Assembly: GCF_009687865.1 (NCBI RefSeq)
Contig: NZ_BLAE01000018.1
Location: 37,248-101,247 of the forward strand
Source: Acrocarpospora macrocephala
GTDB taxonomy: Bacteria > Actinomycetota > Actinomycetes > Streptosporangiales > Streptosporangiaceae
Direction: 5' to 3'
DNA: 64,000 nt
The notes beneath the pieces are model-generated. The model was not told where the DNA came from. It saw only the letters and a program-made list of their open reading frames with translations, and did no database searches. Positions 17,995 to 26,589 of the stretch are shown here, piece after piece; the stretch's first letter is position 1; each line of letters starts with the position of its first letter. The position numbers and the translations under genes were made by a program.

Positions 17995-18048
17995 ACTCCT
18001 AATCCTGCCGCATCCCCGGAGGGCACTGTTCCATCCCCTCCGGAATTG

Positions 18049-18167
18049 GCTTGGCCGCGACTGTGTCTGGACTGAGGAACGCAGGTCGCGAAGCGGCCGG
18101 AGTGACGAGGGAAGACACAGGCTGAAGGCGGCCAAGCCCGCCGATCCGGAGGATCGGCCATAAACAC
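18049..18167. repeat. Dispersed structured repeat, copy 1
   Basis: A 119-nt element just past the icmA stop codon. Outer arms GGCTTGGCCGC (18048-18058) and its complement (18128-18138) enclose CTGTGTCT (18061-18068) paired with AGACACAG (18113-18120), an inner GGTCGC-GAA-GCGGCC hairpin, and a following CCGATCC-GGA-GGATCGG hairpin (18141-18157). A near-identical copy occurs at 53890-54007, with changes that keep the stems paired, and a partial core copy lies at 30618-30665. Confidence 0.8.
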
Positions 18168-18169
18168 GG

Positions 18170-19834
18170 TCAGAATCGCGGCGGTTCTGTGTATGTGCCC
18201 CATTCTTCGCGGAGCACATCGCAGATTTCACCCAGCGTCGCCTCGGCCCGGGCGGCCACCAGCATCGGTTCGATCATGTTCTGGTCGGTACGCGCCGCAT
18301 CCACCAGAACGGCCAGCGCCGCGTCCACCGCGCTCTGATCCCGCTTGGCCCGGCGTTCGGCCAGCACCCGCCGCTGCTCGGCCTCCACCTCGTGGCTGAC
18401 CCGCAGGATCTCCAGCGGCTGCTCGGTGGTCCCGGTGTGACAGTTCACCCCCACCACGCGCTTGTCGCCCTTCTCCAGCTGCCGCTGGTAGTCGAAGGCG
18501 GCTTCGGCGATCTCGGCCATGAACCAGCCGTCCTCGATGCCGCGCAGCAGCCCGGAGGTGATGTCACCGGTCCCCATCTCCCGGATCTTCGCGAAGATCT
18601 CCTCCGCCTCGGCCTCCAGCCGGTCCGTGAGCGCCTCCACATACCAGGAGCCGCCGAGCGGGTCGACGACGTTGACCACCTCGGTCTCCTCCATGATCAC
18701 CTGCTGGGTGCGCAGCGCGATCTCGGCGGCCTTCTCCGACGGCAGCGCCAGCACCTCGTCCAGCGCGTTGGTGTGCAGCGACTGGGTGCCGCCCAGCACC
18801 GCGGCCAGCGCTTCCACGGCGGTTCTGACGATGTTGTTGTCGGGCTGCTGGGCGGTGAGCGAGACCCCGGCGGTCTGGGTGTGAAAGCGCAGCCACTGCG
18901 CCTTCTCGGTGCGCGCGCCGTACACCTCGCGCATCCAGCGGGCCCAGATGCGGCGGGCGGCGCGGAACTTGGCGATCTCCTCGAAGAAGTCGATGTGCGC
19001 GTCGAAGAAGAAGGACAGGCCGGGGGCGAAGACGTCCACGTCCAGGCCGCGGGACAGGCCCAGCTCGACGTAGCCGAAGCCGTCGGCGAGGGTGAAGGCC
19101 AGCTCCTGGGCGGCCGTGGAGCCGGCCTCCCTGATGTGGTAGCCGGAGACCGACAGCGGCTTGTAGGCGGGCACCTCGGCGGCGCAGAACTCCATCAGGT
19201 CGCCGATCAACCGCAGATGCGGCTCGGGCGCGAACAGCCACTCCTTCTGCGCGATGTACTCCTTGAAGATGTCGGTCTGCAACGTCCCGTTCAAAGCCCG
19301 CAGCGGTACGCCCTGACGCTCAGCCGCCACCACGTACATACAGAAGATCGGCACCGCGGGTCCGCTGATCGTCATCGAGGTGGTCACCTCGCCCAGCGGG
19401 ATGCCGTCGAAGAGCAGGTCCATGTCGAGCGCCGAGTCGATGGCCACCCCGCAGTGCCCGACCTCGCCGAGCGAGTGCGCGTCATCGGAGTCACGCCCCA
19501 TCAGCGTCGGCATGTCGAACGCGACCGAGAGCCCGCCCCCGCCCGCGCCCAGAATCATCTTGTAGCGCTCGTTGGTCTGCCGCGCGTTCCCGAACCCGGC
19601 GAACTGCCGGATCGTCCACGGCCGCCCCCGATAGCCGGTCGCGTGCAGGCCGCGCGTGAACGGATACTCCCCCGGCCACCCGATCCGCTCGAACCGGGGA
19701 TCGGCGGCCTGCGGCCCGTAAACGGGATCGACCGGCAGGCCGGACAGCGTCTTGAACTCGCGGTTCCGCTTGCTCGCCGCGTCGTATCTGGCCTGCCAGC
19801 GGGCACGCCCAGCCTCGGTCTCGTCCATAGCCAA
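18170..19834 (-). CDS. icmA: Isobutyryl-CoA mutase large subunit
   Basis: A 554-residue B12-dependent acyl-CoA mutase large subunit with the TIM-barrel domain only; it lacks the C-terminal cobalamin-binding domain, which must come from a separate small subunit (IcmB), not seen here. Residues that separate the two mutases are visible: F78 in TIRQFAGFG and Q196 in EYIAQKEWL. As I recall the family, methylmalonyl-CoA mutase has Tyr and Arg at these positions and isobutyryl-CoA mutase Phe and Gln with the same 118-residue spacing. It therefore should interconvert isobutyryl- and n-butyryl-CoA. The C-terminus [12 protein letters not shown] is typical. MeaB lies 4 kb away. Confidence 0.88.
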   Translation of the reverse strand: MAMDETEAGRARWQARYDAASKRNREFKTLSGLPVDPVYGPQAADPRFERIGWPGEYPFTRGLHATGYRGRPWTIRQFAGFGNARQTNERYKMILGAGGGGLSVAFDMPTLMGRDSDDAHSLGEVGHCGVAIDSALDMDLLFDGIPLGEVTTSMTISGPAVPIFCMYVVAAERQGVPLRALNGTLQTDIFKEYIAQKEWLFAPEPHLRLIGDLMEFCAAEVPAYKPLSVSGYHIREAGSTAAQELAFTLADGFGYVELGLSRGLDVDVFAPGLSFFFDAHIDFFEEIAKFRAARRIWARWMREVYGARTEKAQWLRFHTQTAGVSLTAQQPDNNIVRTAVEALAAVLGGTQSLHTNALDEVLALPSEKAAEIALRTQQVIMEETEVVNVVDPLGGSWYVEALTDRLEAEAEEIFAKIREMGTGDITSGLLRGIEDGWFMAEIAEAAFDYQRQLEKGDKRVVGVNCHTGTTEQPLEILRVSHEVEAEQRRVLAERRAKRDQSAVDAALAVLVDAARTDQNMIEPMLVAARAEATLGEICDVLREEWGTYTEPPRF

Positions 19835-19851
19835 GATACTAGGACGTCCTA

Positions 19852-20370
19852 CTAAAAACTGCCACCGTCCTTCTCGGTGAAGTCGCCCGCCGCCACCCGG
19901 AGGGTTCTGAGCAGGTCGAACATGGCGGTGAGGTCGGGCTCGCCGTACATGCCCAGGCCGAAGTCGGCGGCCATCAGATCGGCGGTGGCGGCCCGGACGG
20001 CGGCGCGGCCCTCGTCGGTGATCTCGGCCAGCACGCCCCGGCCGTCGTTCGGGTTCCGTCTGCGGATCACCAGACCCGCCCGCTCCAGCCGGTCCACCGT
20101 GTTGGTCACACTGGTCGGGTGCACCATCAGCCGCTCCCCGATCTTGGAAAGCGGCAGCGCCCCGGCCCGGCTGAAGGTCAGCAGCACCAGCGCCTCGTAC
20201 CTGGCGAAGGTCAGATCGTACGGCTTGAGCAGCGTGTCCAGTTGCGCGAGCAAGATCTGGTGCGCTCTCATGATCGAGGTGACGGCGGCCATGGCGGACG
20301 AGGGCCCGAAGCGCTCCCGCCAGGTCCCGGCGGCGCGCTCGATGGGATCGAACGGCAGGTTGAGAGGCAC
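19852..20370 (-). CDS. MarR-family regulator
   Basis: A 172-residue winged-helix regulator with PLSKIGERLMVHPTSVTNTV (about 90-109) as the recognition region and RRRNPNDGRGVLAEIT as the wing. It sits immediately upstream of icmA on the same strand (17-bp gap), so it may control that gene or its own operon. The GTG at 20370 is chosen because TACCGT lies 6 nt upstream, a leaderless layout; the longer ATG frame adds unconserved residues. Ligand unknown; an acyl-CoA or aromatic acid is plausible. Confidence 0.8.
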   Translation of the reverse strand: MPLNLPFDPIERAAGTWRERFGPSSAMAAVTSIMRAHQILLAQLDTLLKPYDLTFARYEALVLLTFSRAGALPLSKIGERLMVHPTSVTNTVDRLERAGLVIRRRNPNDGRGVLAEITDEGRAAVRAATADLMAADFGLGMYGEPDLTAMFDLLRTLRVAAGDFTEKDGGSF

Positions 20371-20376
20371 AGCGTT

Positions 20377-20382
20377 ACGGTA
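20377..20382 (-). promoter_or_regulatory. Leaderless -10 element of the MarR gene
   Basis: On the minus strand TACCGT is followed by 6 nt and GTG (20370), with no ribosome site. It would drive marR and, by read-through, icmA. Confidence 0.45.
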
Positions 20383-20609
20383 GCGCGGCGATCGTCCAGA
20401 TTCGCACTTCACGTAGCGTGACCAAACTCAGTCCTTGACCCAAGAATCGGCCCACCAAACATCACGCTCCGTTATGGTTGTCACGTCAAACAGTGAGGCG
20501 ACGGCAAACTCGCCCCGCGCCACGGGGAAACGGGCGCGGCCGGGCGGGTGGCGGCGTCTACACAGGCACGGGGGGTGCTTGATGGGCAGCACATTGACAT
20601 GGGCAGGTC

Positions 20610-21938
20610 GTGCGTGAGCATAGGGGCGTTTCACGCGAGGAGCTGAAGCACAGCGCGGTCGTCACGGTGACCGTGCTGATGGTGCTCGGCCTGGTGGCGG
20701 CGTGGAGCGTCCTCATTCCCGGCGTGATGGTGTGGGACAACATCGTCGTCGCCGTCATCGGCTCGCTCCGGCTGACCGGCCCGGTCGCGGCCGCGTTCGC
20801 CGCCTGGGTGGCCGTCAGGAAGCGCCGGGCGACCCGGGGCGAACGGACCATCCGGCAGGCGTTGAAGGCGCCGCTGGCGATCCTCGCCGTCGTGATCGGC
20901 TCCTTCGGAGCGACCGTGCTGGTGCTGACGCTGCGCGCGGTGCTCAGCGAGCAGGCCGGGGCGCTGCTGCCGAGCGGCCTGGCCATGGGCGCGGCCGGTC
21001 TCGCCCTCTACGTCGTGCTGGGGTGGATGCTCGGCTGGGGTGTGCCGTACGCGATCACGCCGATGCTGGCCGGGCTGGCGACCTACGCGCTGTTCACCTG
21101 GATCGCCGAGGGATCCGGCTGGGCCGATCGGCTGGCGCCGGCCCCACCCGAGCCGTACGACCTGTTCCAGGGCCTGAGCGACGGAGCCTTCCTCGACCAG
21201 ACGATCTGGCTGCTGGGCATCAGCGCCGCGTTGCTGCTCAGCTGGGCGGCCGCGGTCACGCGGCAGCCGCTCGCCCTGGCGGCGGCGATGCTCGCGGTGC
21301 TGGCGGCGGGCACCGGAGTGGCCCGCCTGGTGTCAGAACCCGATGCCCTGTCCAGCGCCCAGAAGATCGTCTACAGCTGCCAGGAATGGCCGATCACGGT
21401 CTGCGTCCACCCGGGCATGCGCGGCGGCCTCACCGAACTGGGCAGCGCGTTCACCGGCATCGCGGCCCGCCTGTCCGGCACCCCGGCCGCCTTCCAGCGA
21501 GTCGAGCAGCGCTCCCGCCTGACCGCGGGCGCCGAGGACGCCGCCCGCGGCGTGATCCCCATCCACGTCGACGACCTGGACACCGGCTACGCCGACCGCG
21601 CGGCAGCCGAGTTCGTGGAACGCCTCTCCCGCCCCTGCACCGAACCCGTCTCCGCCGGCTACCGGGCCATCGTGGCCGCATGGCTGCGCGGCGAACCGCT
21701 CCCCGCCGGACCACTACTAGAGCACCAGAACGCCTCCGCGTGGTTCTCCGGCCTGAGCGAGGAACAACGGCGCGAGTGGCTACGCATGTTCTACGCCGAT
21801 TTCGCCAACTGCCGCCTAAGCGTCAACCACTTCGGCGGCCTCGCCTACGCCCCACGACCAAGCCCAACCCCCCTGATGCCCGTCCCCCTGATGCCCGCAT
21901 CACCACCCCCGGGCGGAATGCCCTCCCCCGCAATGTGA
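20610..21938 (+). CDS. Polytopic membrane protein of unknown function
   Basis: A 442-residue protein with about six to seven hydrophobic segments in its first 240 residues (for example VTVTVLMVLGLVAAW near 19-33 and LALAAAMLAVLAAG near 220-233) and a soluble C-terminal half of about 200 residues. Two cysteines in YSCQEWPITVC may be surface-exposed. The plan resembles a transporter permease without an adjacent ATPase, but no family could be assigned. The GTG at 20610 has no strong ribosome site, so the start is uncertain. It is followed by the DUF4230 gene after 31 nt, likely an operon. Confidence 0.55.
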   Translation: MREHRGVSREELKHSAVVTVTVLMVLGLVAAWSVLIPGVMVWDNIVVAVIGSLRLTGPVAAAFAAWVAVRKRRATRGERTIRQALKAPLAILAVVIGSFGATVLVLTLRAVLSEQAGALLPSGLAMGAAGLALYVVLGWMLGWGVPYAITPMLAGLATYALFTWIAEGSGWADRLAPAPPEPYDLFQGLSDGAFLDQTIWLLGISAALLLSWAAAVTRQPLALAAAMLAVLAAGTGVARLVSEPDALSSAQKIVYSCQEWPITVCVHPGMRGGLTELGSAFTGIAARLSGTPAAFQRVEQRSRLTAGAEDAARGVIPIHVDDLDTGYADRAAAEFVERLSRPCTEPVSAGYRAIVAAWLRGEPLPAGPLLEHQNASAWFSGLSEEQRREWLRMFYADFANCRLSVNHFGGLAYAPRPSPTPLMPVPLMPASPPPGGMPSPAM

Positions 21939-21969
21939 TTGCCGCGTATTAGCGGGAAGATGTCCCTTC

Positions 21970-22653
21970 GTGAACCGCCAGACACGCGCTCCCCTGACCG
22001 AGCCGACCCCCGTCACGCGCACGTCCCGCCGTGGCTGGCGACGCCTGGCCGCAGCCCTCTTCGTCACCCTGCTGCTGGTCGTGGGCGCACGCCTGGCCTG
22101 GTCCTGGCTGGACCCTTTCCGCGAAACCACCATCGACCGCTCCCAGCCAGTCCTCCTGCAGTCAATCCACAACCTGAGCCGCTTCGAAGCCGCCACCGGC
22201 AACTTCCAGGTCGTCGTAGACCTGGAGAAAGACGCCGCCTTCCTCCCCGACGCCATCAAGGGCACCCGCACCCTCTTCGTCGGAGCCGGCAACGTCGACG
22301 CCTACGTAGAGTTCGGCGACCTAGCCAAAGACGCGATCACCGTCTCCCCCGACCGCACCTCCGTAACGGTACGGCTCCCGCGCGCCCAACTAGAAAAGCC
22401 CAACCTGGACAACAAACGCTCCTACGTCTACCACCAGGAACGCGGCATCCTCGACCGCGTCGGCGAGTTCCTCTCCGACGCCCCCGGCAACCAGCAAGAG
22501 CTCTACATCCTCGCCGAACAAAAAATCACCGAAGCCGCCATAACAAGCGACCTCCGCGCCCGCGCCGACGCCAACACCAAGTCAATGCTCGAAAACATGC
22601 TCAAAGCCCTCGGCTTCACCAAAATCACCATCACCTACACCGACGAGCCCTAG
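21970..22653 (+). CDS. DUF4230 membrane-anchored protein
   Basis: A 227-residue protein with a short basic N-terminus, one membrane helix at about 25-43 (RRLAAALFVTLLLVVGARLAW), and an outer domain matching DUF4230, including FVGAGNVDAYVEFGDL and VTVRLPRAQLEKPNLD. The family is predicted to be extracytoplasmic with no established function. The GTG at 21970 is 31 nt after the upstream gene, so the two are probably cotranscribed. Downstream lies the fold-back element at 22701-22835. Confidence 0.75.
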   Translation: MNRQTRAPLTEPTPVTRTSRRGWRRLAAALFVTLLLVVGARLAWSWLDPFRETTIDRSQPVLLQSIHNLSRFEAATGNFQVVVDLEKDAAFLPDAIKGTRTLFVGAGNVDAYVEFGDLAKDAITVSPDRTSVTVRLPRAQLEKPNLDNKRSYVYHQERGILDRVGEFLSDAPGNQQELYILAEQKITEAAITSDLRARADANTKSMLENMLKALGFTKITITYTDEP

Positions 22654-22700
22654 AGACATTCGGCTCTTAAAGACCGACGCGAAGTACGGCGGGTCACCCC

Positions 22701-22835
22701 GCGGGTGGGCAGGGCGGACACGTAGGCCGACATAAGACCGTGCCAGAGACCACCGCGCCCGCGATGGCCGCTGACCAGCGGCTAACGAGAGGCTAGCTAT
22801 CACGGTCGGCCGGAGTGTCCGCCCTGCCCACCCGC
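22701..22835. repeat. 135-bp fold-back element with perfect 21-bp arms
   Basis: The arms 22701-22721 (starting GCGGGTGGGC) and 22815-22835 (ending GCCCACCCGC) are exact inverted repeats. Inside, GGCCGAC (22725-22731) pairs with GTCGGCC (22805-22811), and a central GCCGCTG-AC-CAGCGGC hairpin spans 22767-22782. It fills the gap between convergent DUF4230 and sulfotransferase genes. TACGG flanks both sides, at 22685-22689 and 22836-22840. It may be a MITE or a strong bidirectional terminator. Confidence 0.8.
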
Positions 22836-22868
22836 TACGGACCTCAACCGTTGACACAACCCCAAAGG

Positions 22869-23738
22869 CTAGAGATAACCCCATTTGGCACACATTTCCC
22901 GCATCTCCTCAGGAACTTCATCAGGCTCGGGAAGCGCACGACCAGGCTGGACCGTACCGGTCTGGATTTTGTCGCGCCAGTCGCCAATGCCCTTGACGAA
23001 CGTCCCGTGGTCGTGGTCTCCATAGCGGAGAACGCCCGGTTCCCACGGAACGCTGAGCCGGTCGCAGATCGCGCGGAGTTCGGCCTCTGGGTTGGTTGTC
23101 AGCCTTTCGTAGGTGACCGTGAGGCCTCCCACCTTCTGGCGGGCTTCTTCGAGGTATGTGGCGTACCTGAGCGCGTGCGGGATGGCCTCCTCCATCGGCC
23201 GGGCCTCGGGGTCGGCCTCATGCCAGGAGGTGGCGATCGACAGCGGATGCCGGATCAGATAGACGAACCGCGCGTCCGGCCAGCAGGTGGAGATCCGCTT
23301 CCACGCGAAGACGTTGCTGGGAGTCTTCTCCACCAGGATCTTCTTGCCACTGCGCAGGAGCTCCCGATGCAGCATCCGATCCCACAGGATGTGCTCGACA
23401 TCGCTGTGCGTGTGCCCGAGCGCGGTCAGCGCCTGCTGGAGCGGGTCGGTGGGCAGGTTGACGGTCATCCGCCGGAAATGGGTCTCGTGCGGAGCGTGCA
23501 GGTGGGAGTGGCTGTTCAGCATCACCCGCAGCAACGTCGACCCGGAACGCACGGAAGCCAGCAGGAATACGGGCTCGCGCAGCAACCGGTCCGCCGCCGG
23601 GTCGACCGGCCCCCTGATCACGTCGTCCGGCATGCGCGGCGGCAACGGCGGCAAGGGCTTGGGCGGGAGGCGTACACGCTTGATGGCGTAGCCGGTGACC
23701 CCTTCCAGGGTCGAGTTCACAACCTGCTTCCACTTCAT
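22869..23738 (-). CDS. Sulfotransferase-family protein
   Basis: A 289-residue protein with the PAPS-binding 5'-phosphosulfate loop LLASVRSGSTLLR (about 59-71) and a 3'-phosphate loop in VYLIRHPLSIATSWHEAD. It would transfer sulfate from PAPS to a glycan, lipid or peptide acceptor. The homology class is the Sulfotransfer_3 type common in actinomycetes. Its substrate is unknown. It faces the DUF4230 gene and has 54 bp before the meaB 3' end, so it probably has its own promoter. Confidence 0.8.
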   Translation of the reverse strand: MKWKQVVNSTLEGVTGYAIKRVRLPPKPLPPLPPRMPDDVIRGPVDPAADRLLREPVFLLASVRSGSTLLRVMLNSHSHLHAPHETHFRRMTVNLPTDPLQQALTALGHTHSDVEHILWDRMLHRELLRSGKKILVEKTPSNVFAWKRISTCWPDARFVYLIRHPLSIATSWHEADPEARPMEEAIPHALRYATYLEEARQKVGGLTVTYERLTTNPEAELRAICDRLSVPWEPGVLRYGDHDHGTFVKGIGDWRDKIQTGTVQPGRALPEPDEVPEEMREMCAKWGYL

Positions 23739-23792
23739 GTCGCGAACGTAAAGAGCTGGGGTTACGCGAGGGTGAACAAGGCCTGGGAAAAG

Positions 23793-24725
23793 CTAGAGCG
23801 ATGCGATGAGTTCATCGGCGGCCGTGTAGGGATCGGTCTCCCCCGCCAGCGCGCGCTCCGCGAGCACGTCCAGCCGCCGGTCACCGTGAATCGGCCCGCC
23901 GATCCGCGCCCGCAGCCCCGCCAGCACGATCGCCTCGATCTCGTCCCGAGCCCGCGCCAGCTTGCGTACCCGGCCCTGACCTGATTTTTCGAGGTACTCC
24001 GCGTGCGCGTCCAGCGCGGCCACGACATCGTCCACACCCTCGCCGCGCACGGCCACCGTGGACACGATCGGCGGCCGCCACGACGCGCCGGAAAGAGCGA
24101 TCATGTTCCGCAACTCCCGGATCGTCGCCTGCGCCCCCTCCCGGTCGGCCTTGTTCACCACGAACACATCGGCGATCTCCAGAATGCCCGCCTTCGCCGC
24201 CTGCACGCCGTCGCCCATCCCCGGCGCGAGCAGCACGATCGTGGAATCGGCCAGCGAGGCGATGTCCACCTCCGCCTGCCCGACACCGACGGTCTCCACC
24301 AGGATCAGGTCGAATCCGGCCGCGTCCAGCACCCGGATCGCCTGCGGCACCGCCCAGGAAAGACCCCCCAGATGCCCGCGCGTCGCCATGGACCGGATGA
24401 ACACTCCCGAATCTGTCGCGTGCTCCTGCATCCGCACCCGATCACCCAGCAGCGCTCCCCCGGTGAACGGCGACGACGGATCCACCGCCAGCACGCCGAC
24501 CTTCTCGCCGCGCTTACGCGCCGCCTCGATCAGGGTTCCGGTCGAGGTGGACTTCCCCACCCCGGGCGATCCGGTCAAACCCACCACCCGGGCCCGGTAC
24601 GGCTGTCGCGTGCCGATCGCCGCGATGAGGTCACGCAGGGCCGTACCGGCGTTCTCGACCAGGGAGATGGCCCGCGCGATGGCCCGCGGCCGACCGGCCA
24701 GAACGTCGTCGGCGAGAGGCGTCAC
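23793..24725 (-). CDS. meaB: MeaB-type GTPase, acyl-CoA mutase chaperone
   Basis: A 310-residue G3E GTPase: GSPGVGKS (about 52-59) is the P-loop, [19 protein letters not shown] the switch region, [11 protein letters not shown] the Walker B and NKAD the guanine-specificity motif. It protects and reactivates the B12-dependent acyl-CoA mutases by gating cofactor loading. The start overlaps the thiolase stop by 4 bp (ATGA), so translation is coupled. It likely serves the icmA product and a methylmalonyl-CoA mutase outside the window. Confidence 0.9.
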   Translation of the reverse strand: MTPLADDVLAGRPRAIARAISLVENAGTALRDLIAAIGTRQPYRARVVGLTGSPGVGKSTSTGTLIEAARKRGEKVGVLAVDPSSPFTGGALLGDRVRMQEHATDSGVFIRSMATRGHLGGLSWAVPQAIRVLDAAGFDLILVETVGVGQAEVDIASLADSTIVLLAPGMGDGVQAAKAGILEIADVFVVNKADREGAQATIRELRNMIALSGASWRPPIVSTVAVRGEGVDDVVAALDAHAEYLEKSGQGRVRKLARARDEIEAIVLAGLRARIGGPIHGDRRLDVLAERALAGETDPYTAADELIASL

Positions 24726-25894
24726 GCGGGAACGCGGATGATCAGGGCGTCACCCTGGCCGCCACCGCCGCACAGCCCCGCCGCGCCGAGCCCGCCGCCG
24801 CGACGGCGCAACTCGTGAGCGAGAGTGAGCACGATCCGCGCACCCGACGCGCCGATCGGATGGCCGAGCGCGATACCGCCACCATTGACGTTGATCTTGT
24901 CGAGCGGCACCCCGAGCTCCTTCGCCGACTGCAGCACGACCTGCGCGAACGCCTCGTTGATCTCGACCAGGTCGAGATCGGCCGCGGTCAGTCCCTGCTT
25001 GCCGAGCGCATGCTTGATCGCGTTGGCGGGCTGGGACTGCAGCGAGTTGTCCGGACCGGCCACGTTGCCGTGGGCGCCGATCTCGGCCAGCCAGTCGAGC
25101 CCGAGTTCCTCCGCTTTGGCCTCGGACATCACCACGACCGCGCACGCGCCGTCGGAGATCTGCGAAGCCGAGGCGGCCGTGATCGTGCCGTCCTTCGTGA
25201 AGGCCGGCCGCAGGGTGGCCAGCGTCTCCACGGTGGTCTCGGGCCGTACGCCCTCGTCGGCAGTGAACTGGGCGCCCTTGGGAAGCGGGACCGGGACGAT
25301 CTCGGCGTCGAAGACGCCGTTCTTGGCCGCGGCGGCGGCCAGCTGATGCGACCGCGCGGCCAGAGCGTCCTGATCTTCGCGGGTGAGCCCGAAGCGGGCG
25401 TTGTGCCGCTCGGTCGACTCCCCCATCGACACCTGATCGAAGGCATCGGTGAGGCCGTCCAGCGCAGTCGCGTCCAGGATCTCGGTGGAGCCGTACTTGA
25501 CGCCCTTGCGGAGACGCGGGATCAGGTGCGGCGCGTTGGTCATGGACTCCATGCCACCCGCGACCACGATCTCGAACTCCCCCGCCCGGATCAGCTGGTC
25601 GGCCAGCGCGATCGCGTCGAGCCCCGACAAGCAGACCTTGTTGATCGTCAGCGACGGCACGGTCATCGGGATCCCCGCCAGCACCGCCGCCTGCCGCGAC
25701 GGGATCTGGCCCGCCCCCGCCTGGAGCACCTGGCCCATGATCACATACTGCACGTCGGCCGGGGCCACGCCCGCGCGCTCCAGCGCGGCCTTGATGGCGA
25801 TCCCGCCGAGTTCGACGGCGGACTGCCCGGCCAACGCGCCGAGCAATCGTCCGATGGGGGTACGAGCTCCGGCGACAATGACGGAACGGGACAT
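24722..25894 (-). CDS. Acetyl-CoA acetyltransferase (thiolase)
   Basis: A 390-residue type II thiolase. The nucleophile is C88 ([10 protein letters not shown]), the catalytic His is in [16 protein letters not shown] and the second Cys in [10 protein letters not shown] near the C-terminus. It makes or cleaves acetoacetyl-CoA. It precedes meaB on one transcript and diverges from the epimerase gene. A GAGGAGG site lies 8 nt before the ATG. The pairing with MeaB and methylmalonyl-CoA epimerase points to acetate or propionate assimilation. Confidence 0.93.
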   Translation of the reverse strand: MSRSVIVAGARTPIGRLLGALAGQSAVELGGIAIKAALERAGVAPADVQYVIMGQVLQAGAGQIPSRQAAVLAGIPMTVPSLTINKVCLSGLDAIALADQLIRAGEFEIVVAGGMESMTNAPHLIPRLRKGVKYGSTEILDATALDGLTDAFDQVSMGESTERHNARFGLTREDQDALAARSHQLAAAAAKNGVFDAEIVPVPLPKGAQFTADEGVRPETTVETLATLRPAFTKDGTITAASASQISDGACAVVVMSEAKAEELGLDWLAEIGAHGNVAGPDNSLQSQPANAIKHALGKQGLTAADLDLVEINEAFAQVVLQSAKELGVPLDKINVNGGGIALGHPIGASGARIVLTLAHELRRRGGGLGAAGLCGGGGQGDALIIRVPA

Positions 25895-25979
25895 GGGCGG
25901 GGCCTCCTCGATCGACCAGGGGCGACGGTGTCACGATACCTAGAGGCGGTCGGACGATCGCCAAGGAGGGTGGGCTCAA

Positions 25980-26402
25980 ATGTTGCTGCGGATCGACCAT
26001 GTGGGCATCGCGTGTCACAACCTGGAGGAGAAGATCGAATTCTATGAGTCGACGTTCGGTCTGGTGGTCGTGAGCCGGGAGGTGAACGAGGAGCAGGGCG
26101 TGCGGGAGGCCATGCTCCACGTGGCCGACGGCGACAGCGGAGCCTCCTACATCCAATTGCTCGAACCCCTTCACCCCGACAGCGCCGTGGGGAAGTATTT
26201 GAGCAAGCGCGGCGAGGGCGTGCACCACATTGGATACGGCGTGCCAGACGTGGCCAAGGCCATGGCGGACATCGGCGCCAAGGGGGTGCGTCTCATCGAC
26301 GAACGCCCACGTCACGGCTCTATGGGTGCCTCAATTGCGTTTCTACACCCCAAGGATGTGGGAGGAGTCCTAACGGAGCTGGTAGAGACATCGAGGCATT
26401 GA
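25980..26402 (+). CDS. mce: Methylmalonyl-CoA epimerase
   Basis: A 140-residue VOC-fold enzyme that interconverts (R)- and (S)-methylmalonyl-CoA. Metal ligands can be picked out: H7 in RIDHVGI, Q59 in SYIQLLEP, a histidine in GVHHIGYGV (about 82-83) and a glutamate near the C-terminus. An AAGGAGG site is 10 nt before the ATG. It is divergent from thiolase-meaB and would link succinyl-CoA to propionyl-CoA metabolism together with a mutase not in this window. Confidence 0.92.
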   Translation: MLLRIDHVGIACHNLEEKIEFYESTFGLVVVSREVNEEQGVREAMLHVADGDSGASYIQLLEPLHPDSAVGKYLSKRGEGVHHIGYGVPDVAKAMADIGAKGVRLIDERPRHGSMGASIAFLHPKDVGGVLTELVETSRH

Positions 26403-26589
26403 GCAAACGCAAGAAAGGTTCATACGTAACAAGTCGCGCAGAAAGTCCGAGGAGGCCTCCAACACGGCAGCACCGGAGTACGCTGGCCTACCACCGGACG
26501 TGGATCCCGCAATGGGCTCCTCGCCTCGGATGTCCGAAACCCCCCCGTCCGGCCCGTGTAGCCGTCTCGACAACCCAGGATCGAGCCTC

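Noticed and set aside
22701-22835. Fold-back element considered as a tRNA or structured RNA
   Set aside because: No tRNA cloverleaf features; the arms are too long and perfect for a tRNA, so a repeat or terminator is more likely.
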